NCBI GenBank assembly: GCA_041745295.1
Contig: JBGTJE010000004.1
Location: 62,001-126,000 of the forward strand
DNA: 64,000 nucleotides
DNA from: JANMEB01 sp041745295
Lineage (GTDB): Bacteria; Planctomycetota; Planctomycetia; Pirellulales; Pirellulaceae
Direction: 5' to 3'
A program made the position numbers and the translations under genes. This document shows positions 42,734 to 51,330 of this stretch, in pieces. Under the pieces are notes generated by a model. That model did no database searches, was not told the DNA's origin, and worked only from the letters and a program-made list of their open reading frames with translations. The number at the start of each line of letters is the position of its first letter. Positions within the stretch are counted from its first letter, which is position 1.

Positions 42734-43597
42734 CTACCCGCAACGAATCCAGCTCATCTGTAGCAAGATCACCGCCAGCAAACTGCTCGACGCGAAAAAC
42801 CACTTCGCCGATCGGGGCCGGAAGACTAACCCAAGCTGCGTTGCTGTGAACAGCCAAACCGTTGCGATGATGATCGATAAGCCCAAGTACCCAGGTCGAC
42901 TCAGCAGTCCGAACTGTGCGGCTCGTGGAATCCAAAGAAAAGCCGCAATTCCCGACAGCCATTGAGCGAACGTGGCCAACAATGCACACGCTGCCGTGGC
43001 CCGAAGGAACCGATCCGAAACGGCCTCGCTTCGCAACAATCCGATCGCGATTTGACTCCCGACGATCACGGAACTCAACAAAAAGTGGATCGAGTCGACG
43101 ACGATTTTGTGCGAAAACGCAATTCGCCGAAATTGCGCCGAATCCAGGGTTTGGATTGAGTCGAGATTCGCAACGTGATGAACGACTCCCAGCAGGGTGG
43201 GGAAGTGATATCCCAGATTGGTAATCGCCACCAGCAGCAGCAACGCTCGAAACACGCGCCAGCGCCGATCGACGAACGCTTTCGATCCTAGCGACGCCCA
43301 GTAGACCATGTACAGGACCAACGAAAAGCAGAATTCGACGATCGCGAACGGCAATCGCGAACCGATGGCCAGTAACGCGGACTGAATCGAGGGTTCCCAA
43401 AGCAACGTCCCGTAGAGCAATCCGGTCAGCGCACCGAAGATTAGGCCGAGGACTGCCACGAATGCCAATTTGCGTTTCGCCCGTTGCGTCGCCTGATCGT
43501 AGCTCGGCAACAAATCCAACGCGATGCAATGCGCCGGCAGCCAAAACGCCGCCCCAACCGCGGTTAAATGAATTGCCCGCAGGAAAATTTCAATCAT
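42734..43597 (-). CDS. hypothetical integral membrane protein
   Basis: A 287-residue protein with about eight hydrophobic helices and short loops. It opens with MIEIFLRAIHLTAVGAAFWL and contains conserved-looking His residues in helices (LTAVGAAFWLPAHCIALDL, FRRIAFSHKIVVDSIHFL). The arrangement recalls small cytochrome-like or redox membrane proteins, but no heme motif is certain. A different frame over the same region is open but hydrophilic and Arg-rich, hence judged spurious. Confidence 0.77.
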   Translation of the reverse strand: MIEIFLRAIHLTAVGAAFWLPAHCIALDLLPSYDQATQRAKRKLAFVAVLGLIFGALTGLLYGTLLWEPSIQSALLAIGSRLPFAIVEFCFSLVLYMVYWASLGSKAFVDRRWRVFRALLLLVAITNLGYHFPTLLGVVHHVANLDSIQTLDSAQFRRIAFSHKIVVDSIHFLLSSVIVGSQIAIGLLRSEAVSDRFLRATAACALLATFAQWLSGIAAFLWIPRAAQFGLLSRPGYLGLSIIIATVWLFTATQLGLVFRPRSAKWFFASSSLLAVILLQMSWIRCG

Positions 43598-43928
43598 GGT
43601 TTTTTGGCATTGCGACGTCGATTACCTTGGGCTCACAGTTCTGCTCATTCTCGTAGGCCTCACATTCCGCGGCTTAGAGTTTTTCGGTCCGTCGTAGGAC
43701 GGCCCTTCTGGGCCGTCATTTTTCAAACGACGGACGGCGTGAAAAGGCCGTCCTACAAAAGCAACACGCGCGCCGCGTAATGCGTTCTCTTCCCGCGGTC
43801 AATTTCTCGTTCTGACCGATTCTCATTCTATCGCACCTCGCCGGCGTGCTCCTTGGCATTGCCGATTGACTTAAATCGGGGATAATGATCCTCGCCTGAA
43901 CGAAATCGCATGGCGACAATTTCAGCGC
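43598..43928. repeat. intergenic region with a family B palindrome (about 43692-43757)
   Basis: These 331 nt carry no supported gene. The paired element GTAGGACGGCCCTTCTGGGCC (first arm) and GTGAAAAGGCCGTCCTAC (second arm) is a long imperfect inverted repeat, similar to those near 3560 and 53925. It lies upstream of both the membrane-protein gene (minus) and tRNA-Val (plus). Confidence 0.65.
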
Positions 43929-44002
43929 GGGCGGTTAGCTCAGTTGGCTAGAGCATCTCGCTTACACCGAGAGGGTCGGGGGTTCGAGTCCCTCACCGCC
44001 CA
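43929..44002 (+). tRNA. tRNA-Val (anticodon UAC)
   Basis: The 74-nt sequence folds as a cloverleaf. The acceptor stem is GGGCGGT (43929-43935) with ACCGCCC (43995-44001) and discriminator A. The anticodon stem TCTCG/CGAGA encloses loop CTTACAC with anticodon TAC. The T arm GGGGG-TTCGAGT-CCCTC fits well. No CCA is encoded. It reads GUA and, by wobble, other valine codons. Confidence 0.97.
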
Positions 44003-44117
44003 TTTTGGCGAATGATTGCCCGAATCGGTGCACATCGATGCGGGTTTTCCTGCTCCTTGCTCGTCGCTCGGTCAGAGGCGATCGGTTGAAATTGACCGCA
44101 ATTGGTCTCGTTGATTG

Positions 44118-44675
44118 TTATTGATCCAGCGGCGCCGCGTCGATGATTTGGATCTGATTGTCGTCGCTGATTTGCAAGTACATGAACTTGTCGTTGCACT
44201 TTCGTATTTGCCCAGTGACCCGAATCGTTTTCCCTTCGTACTTTTTTTCAAGGTCATGGAGCCGAATTCGGTTAAAGTCCGATCAACGCTTCGCCGTCCA
44301 TCGGACTCTGTCGGTCGTGAAAGAAGATAAAGTTGCGCTCAAACGATTCGCCTATAAGTCTAGTTTCCAAGAGAGTGTGTTCCGGGGACCCGGTGACCTC
44401 AATTCGATGCGTCGCCAGGTCAATTTCTTGGGCCAACGTCTTTCCAATCCGATCCTCCAAGTATTGTGGCGCTTGTAACTCAATAGCATCGCCTAAATCG
44501 GACTCGCATTCGCCGATTGCGATCTTGAACATTCCGCGTTCCCCTTCCGAGACGTTTCGATCGCGAACACCAATTTTATTGGGCTTGTCGCCAGCGTACT
44601 TTCCAAACGCTGCTCAATTTTTCGATAGGCCTCGATCTTTTTCACGAGAGTGTCGGCGGCGGACACTGCGGTCAA
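44118..44675 (-). pseudogene. frameshifted OB-fold-like gene downstream of the DnaJ gene
   Basis: Three minus-strand frames fit together as one interrupted gene. The first (TTG 44675, just after the DnaJ-protein stop) reads TAVSAADTLVKKIEAYRKI. The middle (ATG 44532 to 44272) reads MFKIAIGECESDLGDAIELQ and is in a shifted frame. The last returns to the first frame and reads EKKYEGKTIRVTGQI, MYLQISDDNQIQIIDA, ending at 44118, a clear OB-fold pattern. The first and last parts share one frame, so two compensating indels (near 44530 and 44280) would restore it. It may be a true pseudogene, a sequencing artefact, or three overlapping short genes. The middle frame has GGGGAA before its ATG. Confidence 0.48.
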
Positions 44676-45521
44676 TCACTGCTTAAGTTCAGCGATTGTC
44701 TGGGAAACCGGTAGCCTTCCATTTTTCGGTTTGGGAGTTGCTTGCTTGGCGAATTCCAGAATCCATTGCGTGTCCTCGGGACTGTTTTTTGTCATTGCAC
44801 CACGACGAATTGGCGAGGCCGAGCTGGTTGGATCGCTCCGTTTGTCTTCATGCGCGGCCGAGGGTTGACGAATACCTGGATTGGAACTTGGAGACGTCGG
44901 GCGATTGGATCCGACCCCATTTGAGTTTGGAAGGCCATTCCTGTCAGTCGGCGCTGGCGGAACCGACGTATTACTTTTAGGAGGTACGCGCTGGGAGTTC
45001 GTGACGGAGCTCCCTGGCGAATTGGACGAGTCGGGACCAATGCCCTTGAATGAGGCCCATTGGGGTGCGAATTGAGATTTGAGCAAGAATAAAGCAAATC
45101 CGAGTGCGCAAATGCCGCCTCCGATTGCGCCGATTACTTGCACCGATGTGTTGTCTCGTTTTCTTCGGCGAATTGGCATCGCGCGAGTAAATGGTGCGTG
45201 CGACGACTGCGGGCCAGTGTACGTCGGGCCGGCCGATTGAAATGGCCCCTGATTTCCCGTTGACGATGACGGGTTGGGTTGGTCGTGAGGCGATTGGCCA
45301 GCTGAACTCGGTGGGCTGCCCGGATCGGGTTGCTTTGGTTTGCCGGTAGGCGGCCTTGAGGCCTTTCCCGTTAGAATTGCGTGGGCTTGTTGCACTTGTT
45401 GAAACGCCCGTACATCGCCGCCCGAATCGGGATGATATTTTTTCGCCATCTTGCGATAAGCGCGACGAATTTCCTCCGGTGTGGCATTCGCGTCAATGCC
45501 CAGAATCTTATATGGATCCAT
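44676..45521 (-). CDS. J-domain (DnaJ-like) membrane protein
   Basis: With an ATG at 45521 the protein is 281 residues. The N-terminal J domain is MDPYKILGIDANATPEEIRR, then AYRKMAKKYHPDSGGDVRAFQQVQ, with the HPD motif near 35. A Pro/Ser/Gly-rich linker follows, then a basic stop-transfer stretch and one membrane helix (VIGAIGGGICALGFALFLL, about residues 125-145). The rest is low complexity (Pro/Ser/Asn), ending in a short helical tail. J proteins stimulate Hsp70 ATPase; a single membrane helix suggests recruitment of DnaK to the membrane. A preceding small CxxC frame overlaps its start. Confidence 0.88.
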   Translation of the reverse strand: MDPYKILGIDANATPEEIRRAYRKMAKKYHPDSGGDVRAFQQVQQAHAILTGKASRPPTGKPKQPDPGSPPSSAGQSPHDQPNPSSSTGNQGPFQSAGPTYTGPQSSHAPFTRAMPIRRRKRDNTSVQVIGAIGGGICALGFALFLLKSQFAPQWASFKGIGPDSSNSPGSSVTNSQRVPPKSNTSVPPAPTDRNGLPNSNGVGSNRPTSPSSNPGIRQPSAAHEDKRSDPTSSASPIRRGAMTKNSPEDTQWILEFAKQATPKPKNGRLPVSQTIAELKQ

Positions 45522-45672
45522 CGATACACCGAGGCAGTTTCGGAAGAGATTGCACGAATATATCGCCGGGAATTGGGGACTCAAACTGGTCAAATTCCTG
45601 CAAGCAGGCATCACATAGCCTATCTAGGTCAGACCGCCGGAAGTGACCCGTCGGTTTTACCGCGTTTTCCAT
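45508..45672 (-). CDS. small hypothetical protein overlapping the DnaJ-like gene
   Basis: A 54-residue frame from the ATG at 45672 (possible longer start at 45723) with MENAVKPTGHFRRSDLDRLC and DACLQEFDQFESPIPGDIF. It ends 14 nt inside the start of the J-domain gene. The overlap and the CDAC pair make a coupled small gene plausible. It uses several codons less common among its neighbours and no ribosome binding site is clear. Confidence 0.42.
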   Translation of the reverse strand: MENAVKPTGHFRRSDLDRLCDACLQEFDQFESPIPGDIFVQSLPKLPRCIDGSI

Positions 45673-45769
45673 GCACTGGGCAACGGAAGGCCGAGGGAGA
45701 ATGGATACCATGGTGGAAATCAATGACTCGTCCTAACCTATTTGAACTGCTTGATCGGAGGCCTTGGCG

Positions 45770-46192
45770 ATGAACTCGCAATTTCGATTGCTGCGAATCT
45801 TGATGACATTGGGGGGATGCACGCTGGCCAGTGCGGCAGTGCCGCTTTTCTTTTCGCCAGACCTAATGGCGACCATTCATCAGGGGTTGGGAATGGGCGA
45901 GTTTCCCGAGCAGCGAATCGCGATTTATTTGGCCAAGTCAACGTCGATGCTGTACGCCATCCACGGCGCGGTGATGCTGTTCATCGCCGTGAATTTCGAG
46001 CGATACAAGCACATGGTTCCGTTCATGGGCTGGCTGCACGTCGCATTGGGTGCCGGATTGTTGTACATCGACATCGCAGCCCAAATGCCGTGGTGGTGGT
46101 TGTCGTCCGAAGGCCCTCCGGTGATCGGGCTTGGATTGCTGTTCGTGTGGCTATATCGCAAAGCCGTTCTCAAAGCAGCTCGACCGGGCTAA
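45770..46192 (+). CDS. small hypothetical membrane protein
   Basis: A 140-residue protein with four hydrophobic segments (about residues 8-28, 55-75, 82-100, 110-130). It has a Trp-rich loop (MPWWWLSSEGPP) and FERYKHMVPFMGWLHVALG. The ATG at 45770 has GGAGG 9 nt upstream, which decides against a TTG at 45764. The family is not recognised. Confidence 0.78.
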   Translation: MNSQFRLLRILMTLGGCTLASAAVPLFFSPDLMATIHQGLGMGEFPEQRIAIYLAKSTSMLYAIHGAVMLFIAVNFERYKHMVPFMGWLHVALGAGLLYIDIAAQMPWWWLSSEGPPVIGLGLLFVWLYRKAVLKAARPG

Positions 46193-46680
46193 CGATCGGG
46201 GCGTTGATCCCGTTCAGCCCCTGGGCAAATTGCATACCACCCGAAGCGCTGGTACTGATACTGCGCAACGTATTCTCACGAACGACAGATAGTCCAAAAC
46301 TGACGTTAAACCAAAGCTTGAGAAGCCGCTCCTTCGCTAGTGCGTTAGGCTTCAATTACTCACAAAAGGGCGTGTTGCCGGGAAACGCGCAAAATCAAAA
46401 CACGCGATTCTGGTTAGTATTTCCGCGGGCTTCGGAATGCTACCAATGGGTGCAGAACGATTGCTATCTCGCGTGCGTAGAAAGCGTCAGAAGTTGGCAT
46501 CTATTGTCATCAAGTGGCGAAATATGGTACTGACTTGAAGGTCCCGGCACTGGTCGAGATTTATTCGGAGTGCGGGATTCGCAACGATCGCCGAGACGAC
46601 AATTCCGAGAAGGCGAGAATCCAATCCCCTAACCCTCTCCCCGAAGCGGGGCGAGGGAACCAGAAATTGCGAGAACGACG
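46193..46680. repeat. intergenic region with an inverted family A palindrome (46624-46661)
   Basis: No gene is supported in 488 nt. The 3' end, just before the proline-rich exported protein gene, holds CCCCTAACCCTCTCCCCGAAG then CGGGGCGAGGGAAC, an inverted family A copy. A minus-strand frame ending at 46170 is probably chance. Confidence 0.65.
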
Positions 46681-47427
46681 ATGAAATTTGCACTGCAGAT
46701 TCTGTACGCGGCGATTCTGGCAGTAGTCGCATGGAGTGCGGTCCAAGGACAACAGACGGCCCCGAACACGGAGTTCATTACGTCGAGTTCGCCACTGCCC
46801 GATGGTTCGATCGTGACGACCACGTATTTCCCAAAACTGGGAACTGCGCCGCAGACGAGGTTGGCCGCGGGGTTTGGTTCAATCGCAGTATCGCCTTTTG
46901 CCGTCGCAACAAAACCCTCGCTCGAACAGAGTGTTATGCAAGGGAACGTCGCGCAAGTCTCGCCGCCGGCCGGCCAACTTCCGTTAGTGCAAACCTCCCA
47001 GTTGCCAACGACAATGGCCAACGTTCAAATAGCGCCGACGCACCCCATCGTTCAGGTCCCAACCTGGGGAAATCCTTTCGCCGGTCCGCGCCGATATCTT
47101 CCGCCGAACTATCAGCCCGCGACTTCCAATTTGGGAACTCCGCAAGTCGCGGTGGGTTATTTGCCCACCGGCACGGTGTATCCGTATCCGGTTGCCTCGA
47201 CGGTGCCGACGCTCAACGAGGCGCCGGTGCTTCCGCCGACGTTCAATAATTCTCCGGTGCTTCCGCCGACGAGCTATTCAGTTCCAGCCCGAGCGAATTA
47301 TCAGCCGCTGCTTCGGTTTCAAAACTTGCCGCCCGGATCGTATTTAGGCCAAGGAATGATTGGCCAGCCCACGGCGTATGTCGACGGACAGCCGTTTCGA
47401 AATTTGCTGCGGTACATCTTTCCGTAG
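46681..47427 (+). CDS. exported proline-rich hypothetical protein
   Basis: A 248-residue protein with a signal peptide (MKFALQILYAAILAVVAWSAVQG). The mature part is rich in Pro, Thr, Val and Tyr and lacks Cys after the signal. Near residues 180-200 APVLPPTFNNSPVLPPTSYS is a small internal repeat. Such proteins are often surface or periplasmic and of unknown function in Planctomycetes. Confidence 0.75.
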   Translation: MKFALQILYAAILAVVAWSAVQGQQTAPNTEFITSSSPLPDGSIVTTTYFPKLGTAPQTRLAAGFGSIAVSPFAVATKPSLEQSVMQGNVAQVSPPAGQLPLVQTSQLPTTMANVQIAPTHPIVQVPTWGNPFAGPRRYLPPNYQPATSNLGTPQVAVGYLPTGTVYPYPVASTVPTLNEAPVLPPTFNNSPVLPPTSYSVPARANYQPLLRFQNLPPGSYLGQGMIGQPTAYVDGQPFRNLLRYIFP

Positions 47428-47448
47428 TGGCGGATCGCGAGCGATTGT

Positions 47449-47621
47449 AGGTCTCGCGAGCCGAGCGAGACTTTGTCCTGCCAATAAATTCGCCAAACCC
47501 TATCGCGTAATCGATGGATCGCCGATCAAACAAATTCTGGCTGAAGTTATTGACCGGGAACGCCAATCGAGTTGGTATAACCGTGACGGCATCAGGTCTC
47601 GCTTGGCCCGCGAGACCTATT
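47449..47621. repeat. inverted pair of GTCTCGC palindromes
   Basis: The words AGGTCTCGCGAGCCGAGCG (then AGAC) near 47449-47471 and GGTCTCGCTTGGCCCGCGAG (then ACCT) near 47598-47621 are near-perfect reverse complements about 125 nt apart, and each is also a small palindrome. They lie between the convergent proline-rich protein gene and the histidine kinase gene. Confidence 0.6.
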
Positions 47622-47664
47622 GCGCCATGCCTGGGATGCGATTCCTTCGCTTGCGCGTCGGGCT

Positions 47665-49161
47665 TCAATTGCCAATCGGCAGTTCGACGACGATGGTCGT
47701 ACCCTCGGGACCGGTCGATTTGACGCGAATGTCGCCGCCGTGCAAGCGGGCGATCGTCCAAGCTTTGGACAAGCCGAAGCCAAGTCCGCGGCCGGCTTCA
47801 CGGCCGGAATAGAACGGGTCGAACATGTGCCGCATCGCTTGAGCGGAGACTCCGGGCCCGTTGTCGCGAATCTCGAGGGCACATTTCGAACCACAAGGAT
47901 CGAGGCAGGTGATCGAAACTTGACCCGACGATCGCGATTCGAGCGAGTTTTGCACGATCGCCTGCAGCAGCGATATGATTTGACTTGGGTCTGCTTTGAT
48001 TTTTATTTCCTCGGCGTCGCTAGAGCACCCGATGGTCCACCCAGTTTGTTCGACGAGCGGACCGAATTCCCGGCAGGCTTTTCGGATGAGTTCAATAAGA
48101 TCTACGGATTGCAGCACCGGGACAGGGGGGTGTGCGAAGAGCATCATGTCCGAAATCATTTCGTGGGCCCGCATCGCTTGCTGAAAGATCGTCGCCAGGT
48201 GCTTGCGCCGCGTGTCGTCCTTTTCGCTTGACAACAACAACTGCGCTCGCGTTGCGATGTTGGCCAAGGGGTTGTTGATTTCGTGGCTTGCGCCGTAGGC
48301 CAGTTGCTTGAGAGAAGCGAGTTTTTCCGTCTCAAAATCGGCGGCAATTCGCTTTGCAGCGGACAAGCGTTCGACGACAACGGACAAGACATTGTCCAAA
48401 TTGTACTGGCCTGATGGATCCCACGATTCAATTGAGGTCTCGACATCGTCCGAAGAAAATGTTCCACCGTCGGTCGACTGGTCTTGAGTCCCAATCCTGA
48501 AGTGAAACGCAGCAAAAAGTTCGTCGATCCAGCCACGTGAATCTCGACCGGAGATTGTCCAAAACGGTTGGACTATCCTTTCCAAATATTTTAAAAGCGC
48601 AGCGTTTTCGGGTGCATCGGCTTCGCGGGATGATGCCAAGCCGTGTCGAGCTGCCGCACCAACGCGTGAGATGCTCGAACCGAATCGAACGGCCGTTCCT
48701 ACCGTGTGTGGCGTCCGAGGTACAGGTGCCGCAACCATCTCCCGCAATTTGTGCAAATACTCGCCCAAGTGCGACGACCAATCGGGGTCGATCGTAAATG
48801 TTGTAGCCGAGGAGGCAGGAGGGAGGGATTCGGCGTCAACAATCGCACCGGAGACCAAGCCATCCACCAGCGACGAAATATCACGGGCCTCGCGGCTGCG
48901 GTCAAAGCTCCAAATCAGCATCGTCGGCGACTGGAGCAACAATCGAAGCCACTGGGCCCGTTGTTCGACTTCCGCGGATTCTGTCAGCGCCCGGAGCAGG
49001 AACAAGAAATCGGAATTAGATACCGGCAGCACCAATTGTTGTTCGCAAATCGTGATGCCGGGCAACGATTGCATGGGAGGGGTCAGTTGCTTTCGTAAAG
49101 CGCAAAAAAAAGTACCGCCCTGACTGCGGCACTGGGAAATACAATTCGCCAAGATAGCCAT
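47665..49161 (-). CDS. soluble sensor histidine kinase
   Basis: With an ATG at 49161 the protein is 498 residues with no membrane segments. The C-terminal kinase core has an H-box YGASHEINNPLANIATRAQ (phospho-His near 292), an N-box IVQNSLESRSSGQV, G1 EIRDNGPGVS and G2 GRGLGFGLSKAWTI. The N-terminal 280 residues look like an unrecognised sensor or docking region. Longer frames upstream run through a repeat at 49221-49281 and are not credible. The response regulator gene lies upstream on the same strand, 154 nt away, so the two form a two-component pair. Confidence 0.9.
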   Translation of the reverse strand: MAILANCISQCRSQGGTFFCALRKQLTPPMQSLPGITICEQQLVLPVSNSDFLFLLRALTESAEVEQRAQWLRLLLQSPTMLIWSFDRSREARDISSLVDGLVSGAIVDAESLPPASSATTFTIDPDWSSHLGEYLHKLREMVAAPVPRTPHTVGTAVRFGSSISRVGAAARHGLASSREADAPENAALLKYLERIVQPFWTISGRDSRGWIDELFAAFHFRIGTQDQSTDGGTFSSDDVETSIESWDPSGQYNLDNVLSVVVERLSAAKRIAADFETEKLASLKQLAYGASHEINNPLANIATRAQLLLSSEKDDTRRKHLATIFQQAMRAHEMISDMMLFAHPPVPVLQSVDLIELIRKACREFGPLVEQTGWTIGCSSDAEEIKIKADPSQIISLLQAIVQNSLESRSSGQVSITCLDPCGSKCALEIRDNGPGVSAQAMRHMFDPFYSGREAGRGLGFGLSKAWTIARLHGGDIRVKSTGPEGTTIVVELPIGN

Positions 49162-49220
49162 TTCCCCGCGACGATGTCGAGCGCCTAACGAGGCGATGCC
49201 ACAACCGAATTGGGCTTGTT

Positions 49221-49283
49221 GTTGTCGGTCGCCTTCCGCTCCGCGAAAGTAGCGATTCTTTCGCGGAGCGAAGGGCGACAATG
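49221..49283. repeat. inverted repeat between response regulator and kinase genes
   Basis: The arms GTCGCCTTCCGCTCCGCGAAAG and TTTCGCGGAGCGAAGGGCGAC pair almost perfectly around a short loop (AGTAGCGATTC). It could attenuate transcription between the two genes or be a dispersed palindrome of the type TTCGCTCCGCGAA. Confidence 0.7.
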
Positions 49284-49315
49284 TGCGGCCACTGGAAACT
49301 ATCTGAGCCCGTTGA

Positions 49316-49903
49316 CTAGCTGGCCGCCGCTTTTTCCATTTCCAGCATATCGCAGCATCGTTCAAGCAACGCTTCGACCGCGAACGGCTTGTTCATGAAA
49401 TCGTTCGCGCCCGCCGCTTGCAAATCGGCGATCTTGTCCCGTTCGATCATGCCAGAAATGCAAATGATCTTGACGGTTTCCATTGTCGGATCGAGGCGAA
49501 CCCGCTGGCAGACTTCGCGGCCGTTGATATCCGGCAGCATGACGTCCAGCACGACAAGGTCGGGGCGAAATTCCTTGACCAGCATGCCGGCATCGAAGCC
49601 GTTATTAGCCGTCTTGATTTCGAATCGCCCGTCGCGGGCGAACACGTCGACCATCAACTCGACCAATTCTTGATCGTCGTCCACGATGAGGACTTTGCGT
49701 TTGCCGCTCTCCAGGGCATCTGTCGGGATACCGTTATCTTTCATGAAAGTGTAAAGCAGGTCGCGCGGAATGCGGCGAAAACGGCTCCCGGGGACCCGGA
49801 ATCCTTTTAACGATCCGTTGTCGAAACATCGGATAATGGTCTGCTGACTGACCTTGCAAATTTTCGCCGCTTCACCCGTTGTGAAAACCGTTTTGGTGGA
49901 CAT
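49316..49903 (-). CDS. response regulator with N-terminal excisionase-like HTH
   Basis: A 195-residue protein. Residues 5-52 form a MerR/excisionase-type HTH (FTTGEAAKICKVSQQTIIRC, FRVPGSRFRRIPRDLL). Residues 69-188 form a receiver domain: VLIVDDDQELVELM with acidic D75-D77, LVVLDVMLPD with phospho-acceptor D120, CISG with S150, and NKP with K172. Usual response regulators carry the output domain after the receiver; here the HTH is first. The start has GAGG 8 nt upstream. The kinase gene follows downstream. It probably binds DNA under phosphorylation control. Confidence 0.92.
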   Translation of the reverse strand: MSTKTVFTTGEAAKICKVSQQTIIRCFDNGSLKGFRVPGSRFRRIPRDLLYTFMKDNGIPTDALESGKRKVLIVDDDQELVELMVDVFARDGRFEIKTANNGFDAGMLVKEFRPDLVVLDVMLPDINGREVCQRVRLDPTMETVKIICISGMIERDKIADLQAAGANDFMNKPFAVEALLERCCDMLEMEKAAAS

Positions 49904-50358
49904 AAGCCATCCTCTTCCTCGAAGGCTTGAATAGAACGAATTGCCGTTGGCACCGAATCAAATCCTTTTTTGTCTCTGAATCCGCCAACCGGCCCTAGCT
50001 TCCTCGCATGATCAAATTGCGTTTGACCCGCAACCGCTTCAACCTTGTCGTTTCATGCAATCGACAAGGACATCCGCATCTTCCAAAGTTGCCAAGCTTG
50101 CCAGTGCGACCGAATTATACAGGTCTACAAGATCAGGTCAAGATTGATTGGCTGGCCGTAAAGTCTTCGTACAAATCGACTTAGTGCGATAGGCCTGGTC
50201 CAAAGCAAAAAATTCTTACGTTAACTTTGCATGCGTACCAACAGCGTTGACCACCAAATCTACGCGATTTGTTCGGCGTATTCGACTTGGGAACAGTTTG
50301 CGAACTACCTATACTTCGCCGCCCGCATGACCCGCGACGAATTTCGAAAGGAGCGATC
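49904..50358. other. intergenic region, nothing recognised
   Basis: These 455 divergent nt hold promoters for the two-component pair (minus) and the lipoprotein gene (plus). I see no tRNA, repeat family or supported open frame in them. The stretch just before 50359 has an AAAGGAG ribosome binding site. Confidence 0.6.
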
Positions 50359-51255
50359 ATGCCCGTTTCACTTTCCACTTCCCAAATTCACCGATCCCGC
50401 CACTGGAGTTTTGTCCAAACTCTCGTCGCCGGTTGGTTGGCGCTTGCCGTTCTGGGTTGCGGGTCGACCATGCAGAAATTGGGGACCGAGCAGTTGCTGC
50501 TATCCGAAGCGGTGGACACGGCCGTTGGACAGATCGACTTTAGTTCGTTGGCGGGCCGCCGTGTTTTCTTGGACCGATCGTTTCTGCAGACGATGCAAAC
50601 GAACAACATTGTGGACGCGAATTACATCGTCAGTGCATTGCGGCAGCAAATGGCGGCGGCCAAATGCTTGATCCAAGAAAATCGAGACGATGCGGAAATC
50701 ATCGTCGAGCCGCGAGTCGGATCGCTGGGCACGGACGGTCACGATGTGGTTTACGGGGTTCCTCAAACGACGGCGCTTTCAGCCGCGGCGTCGGCGGTCT
50801 CCCGAATTCCGCTGCCACCGGTTCCAGAAGTTTCCTTTGGACGAATCAATGCGAACCTTGGCGTCGCGAAAATTGCCGTGTTTGCTTACGATCGCGAGAC
50901 CCGAGAACCGGTCTGGCAAAGCGGCAATTCGCGAGCTGAGAGCAGTGCCCGCAATACTTGGATTTTCGGAATTGGACCAATCCAGCGCGGGACGATCTAT
51001 AAAGGCTATGCCTTTGCCGGCTCCAAGATTGATGGCGGATCGAAAGACGAGGAAGTTACGACAGCTCCAGAACACATTGCGTTGCAACAAGAGTTCAACT
51101 TTCCGCAAAGAAAGGCCGAAGATCGCGTCGCCCAAATGCTCAATGCGGCGGAAGGGGGTGCGCCGGCAATTGAGACGACCGGTAGCAAGCCGGACAACGC
51201 GACGGTAAGTGAGCCGGTAATTGCGCCGACAGGCAGTAGTCCGGTCAACAACTAG
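50359..51255 (+). CDS. lipoprotein of unknown function
   Basis: A 298-residue protein with a lipoprotein signal (lipobox LAVLGC, lipidated Cys at 34). The body has a mixed alpha/beta pattern with a conserved-looking Q-I-D-F-SSLAGRRVFLDRSFL block, EIIVEPRVGSLGTDGHDVVYG, and GVAKIAVFAYDRETREPVWQSG. The last 45 residues are polar (Glu/Ala/Ser/Pro). The ATG at 50359 has AAAGGAG 5 nt upstream, which fixes the start. It resembles outer-membrane-lipoprotein families of Planctomycetes; role unknown. Confidence 0.82.
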   Translation: MPVSLSTSQIHRSRHWSFVQTLVAGWLALAVLGCGSTMQKLGTEQLLLSEAVDTAVGQIDFSSLAGRRVFLDRSFLQTMQTNNIVDANYIVSALRQQMAAAKCLIQENRDDAEIIVEPRVGSLGTDGHDVVYGVPQTTALSAAASAVSRIPLPPVPEVSFGRINANLGVAKIAVFAYDRETREPVWQSGNSRAESSARNTWIFGIGPIQRGTIYKGYAFAGSKIDGGSKDEEVTTAPEHIALQQEFNFPQRKAEDRVAQMLNAAEGGAPAIETTGSKPDNATVSEPVIAPTGSSPVNN

Positions 51256-51330
51256 CGCGCGTATCATGAAGCGGTCGCGACAAATGTAGAACGGAATTCA
51301 TTCCGTATTCGATACAAGAACGCAATGAAT

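Noticed and set aside
42717..43544. 275-residue frame in another frame of the membrane-protein gene
   Set aside because: It is Arg-rich and hydrophilic, while the overlapping frame gives regular membrane helices.
46170..46355. 61-residue minus-strand frame after the small membrane protein gene
   Set aside because: It overlaps the 3' end of a better gene and has no family-like features.
49162..49365. N-terminal extension of the histidine kinase
   Set aside because: It runs through an inverted repeat (49221-49281) and has no family-like pattern.
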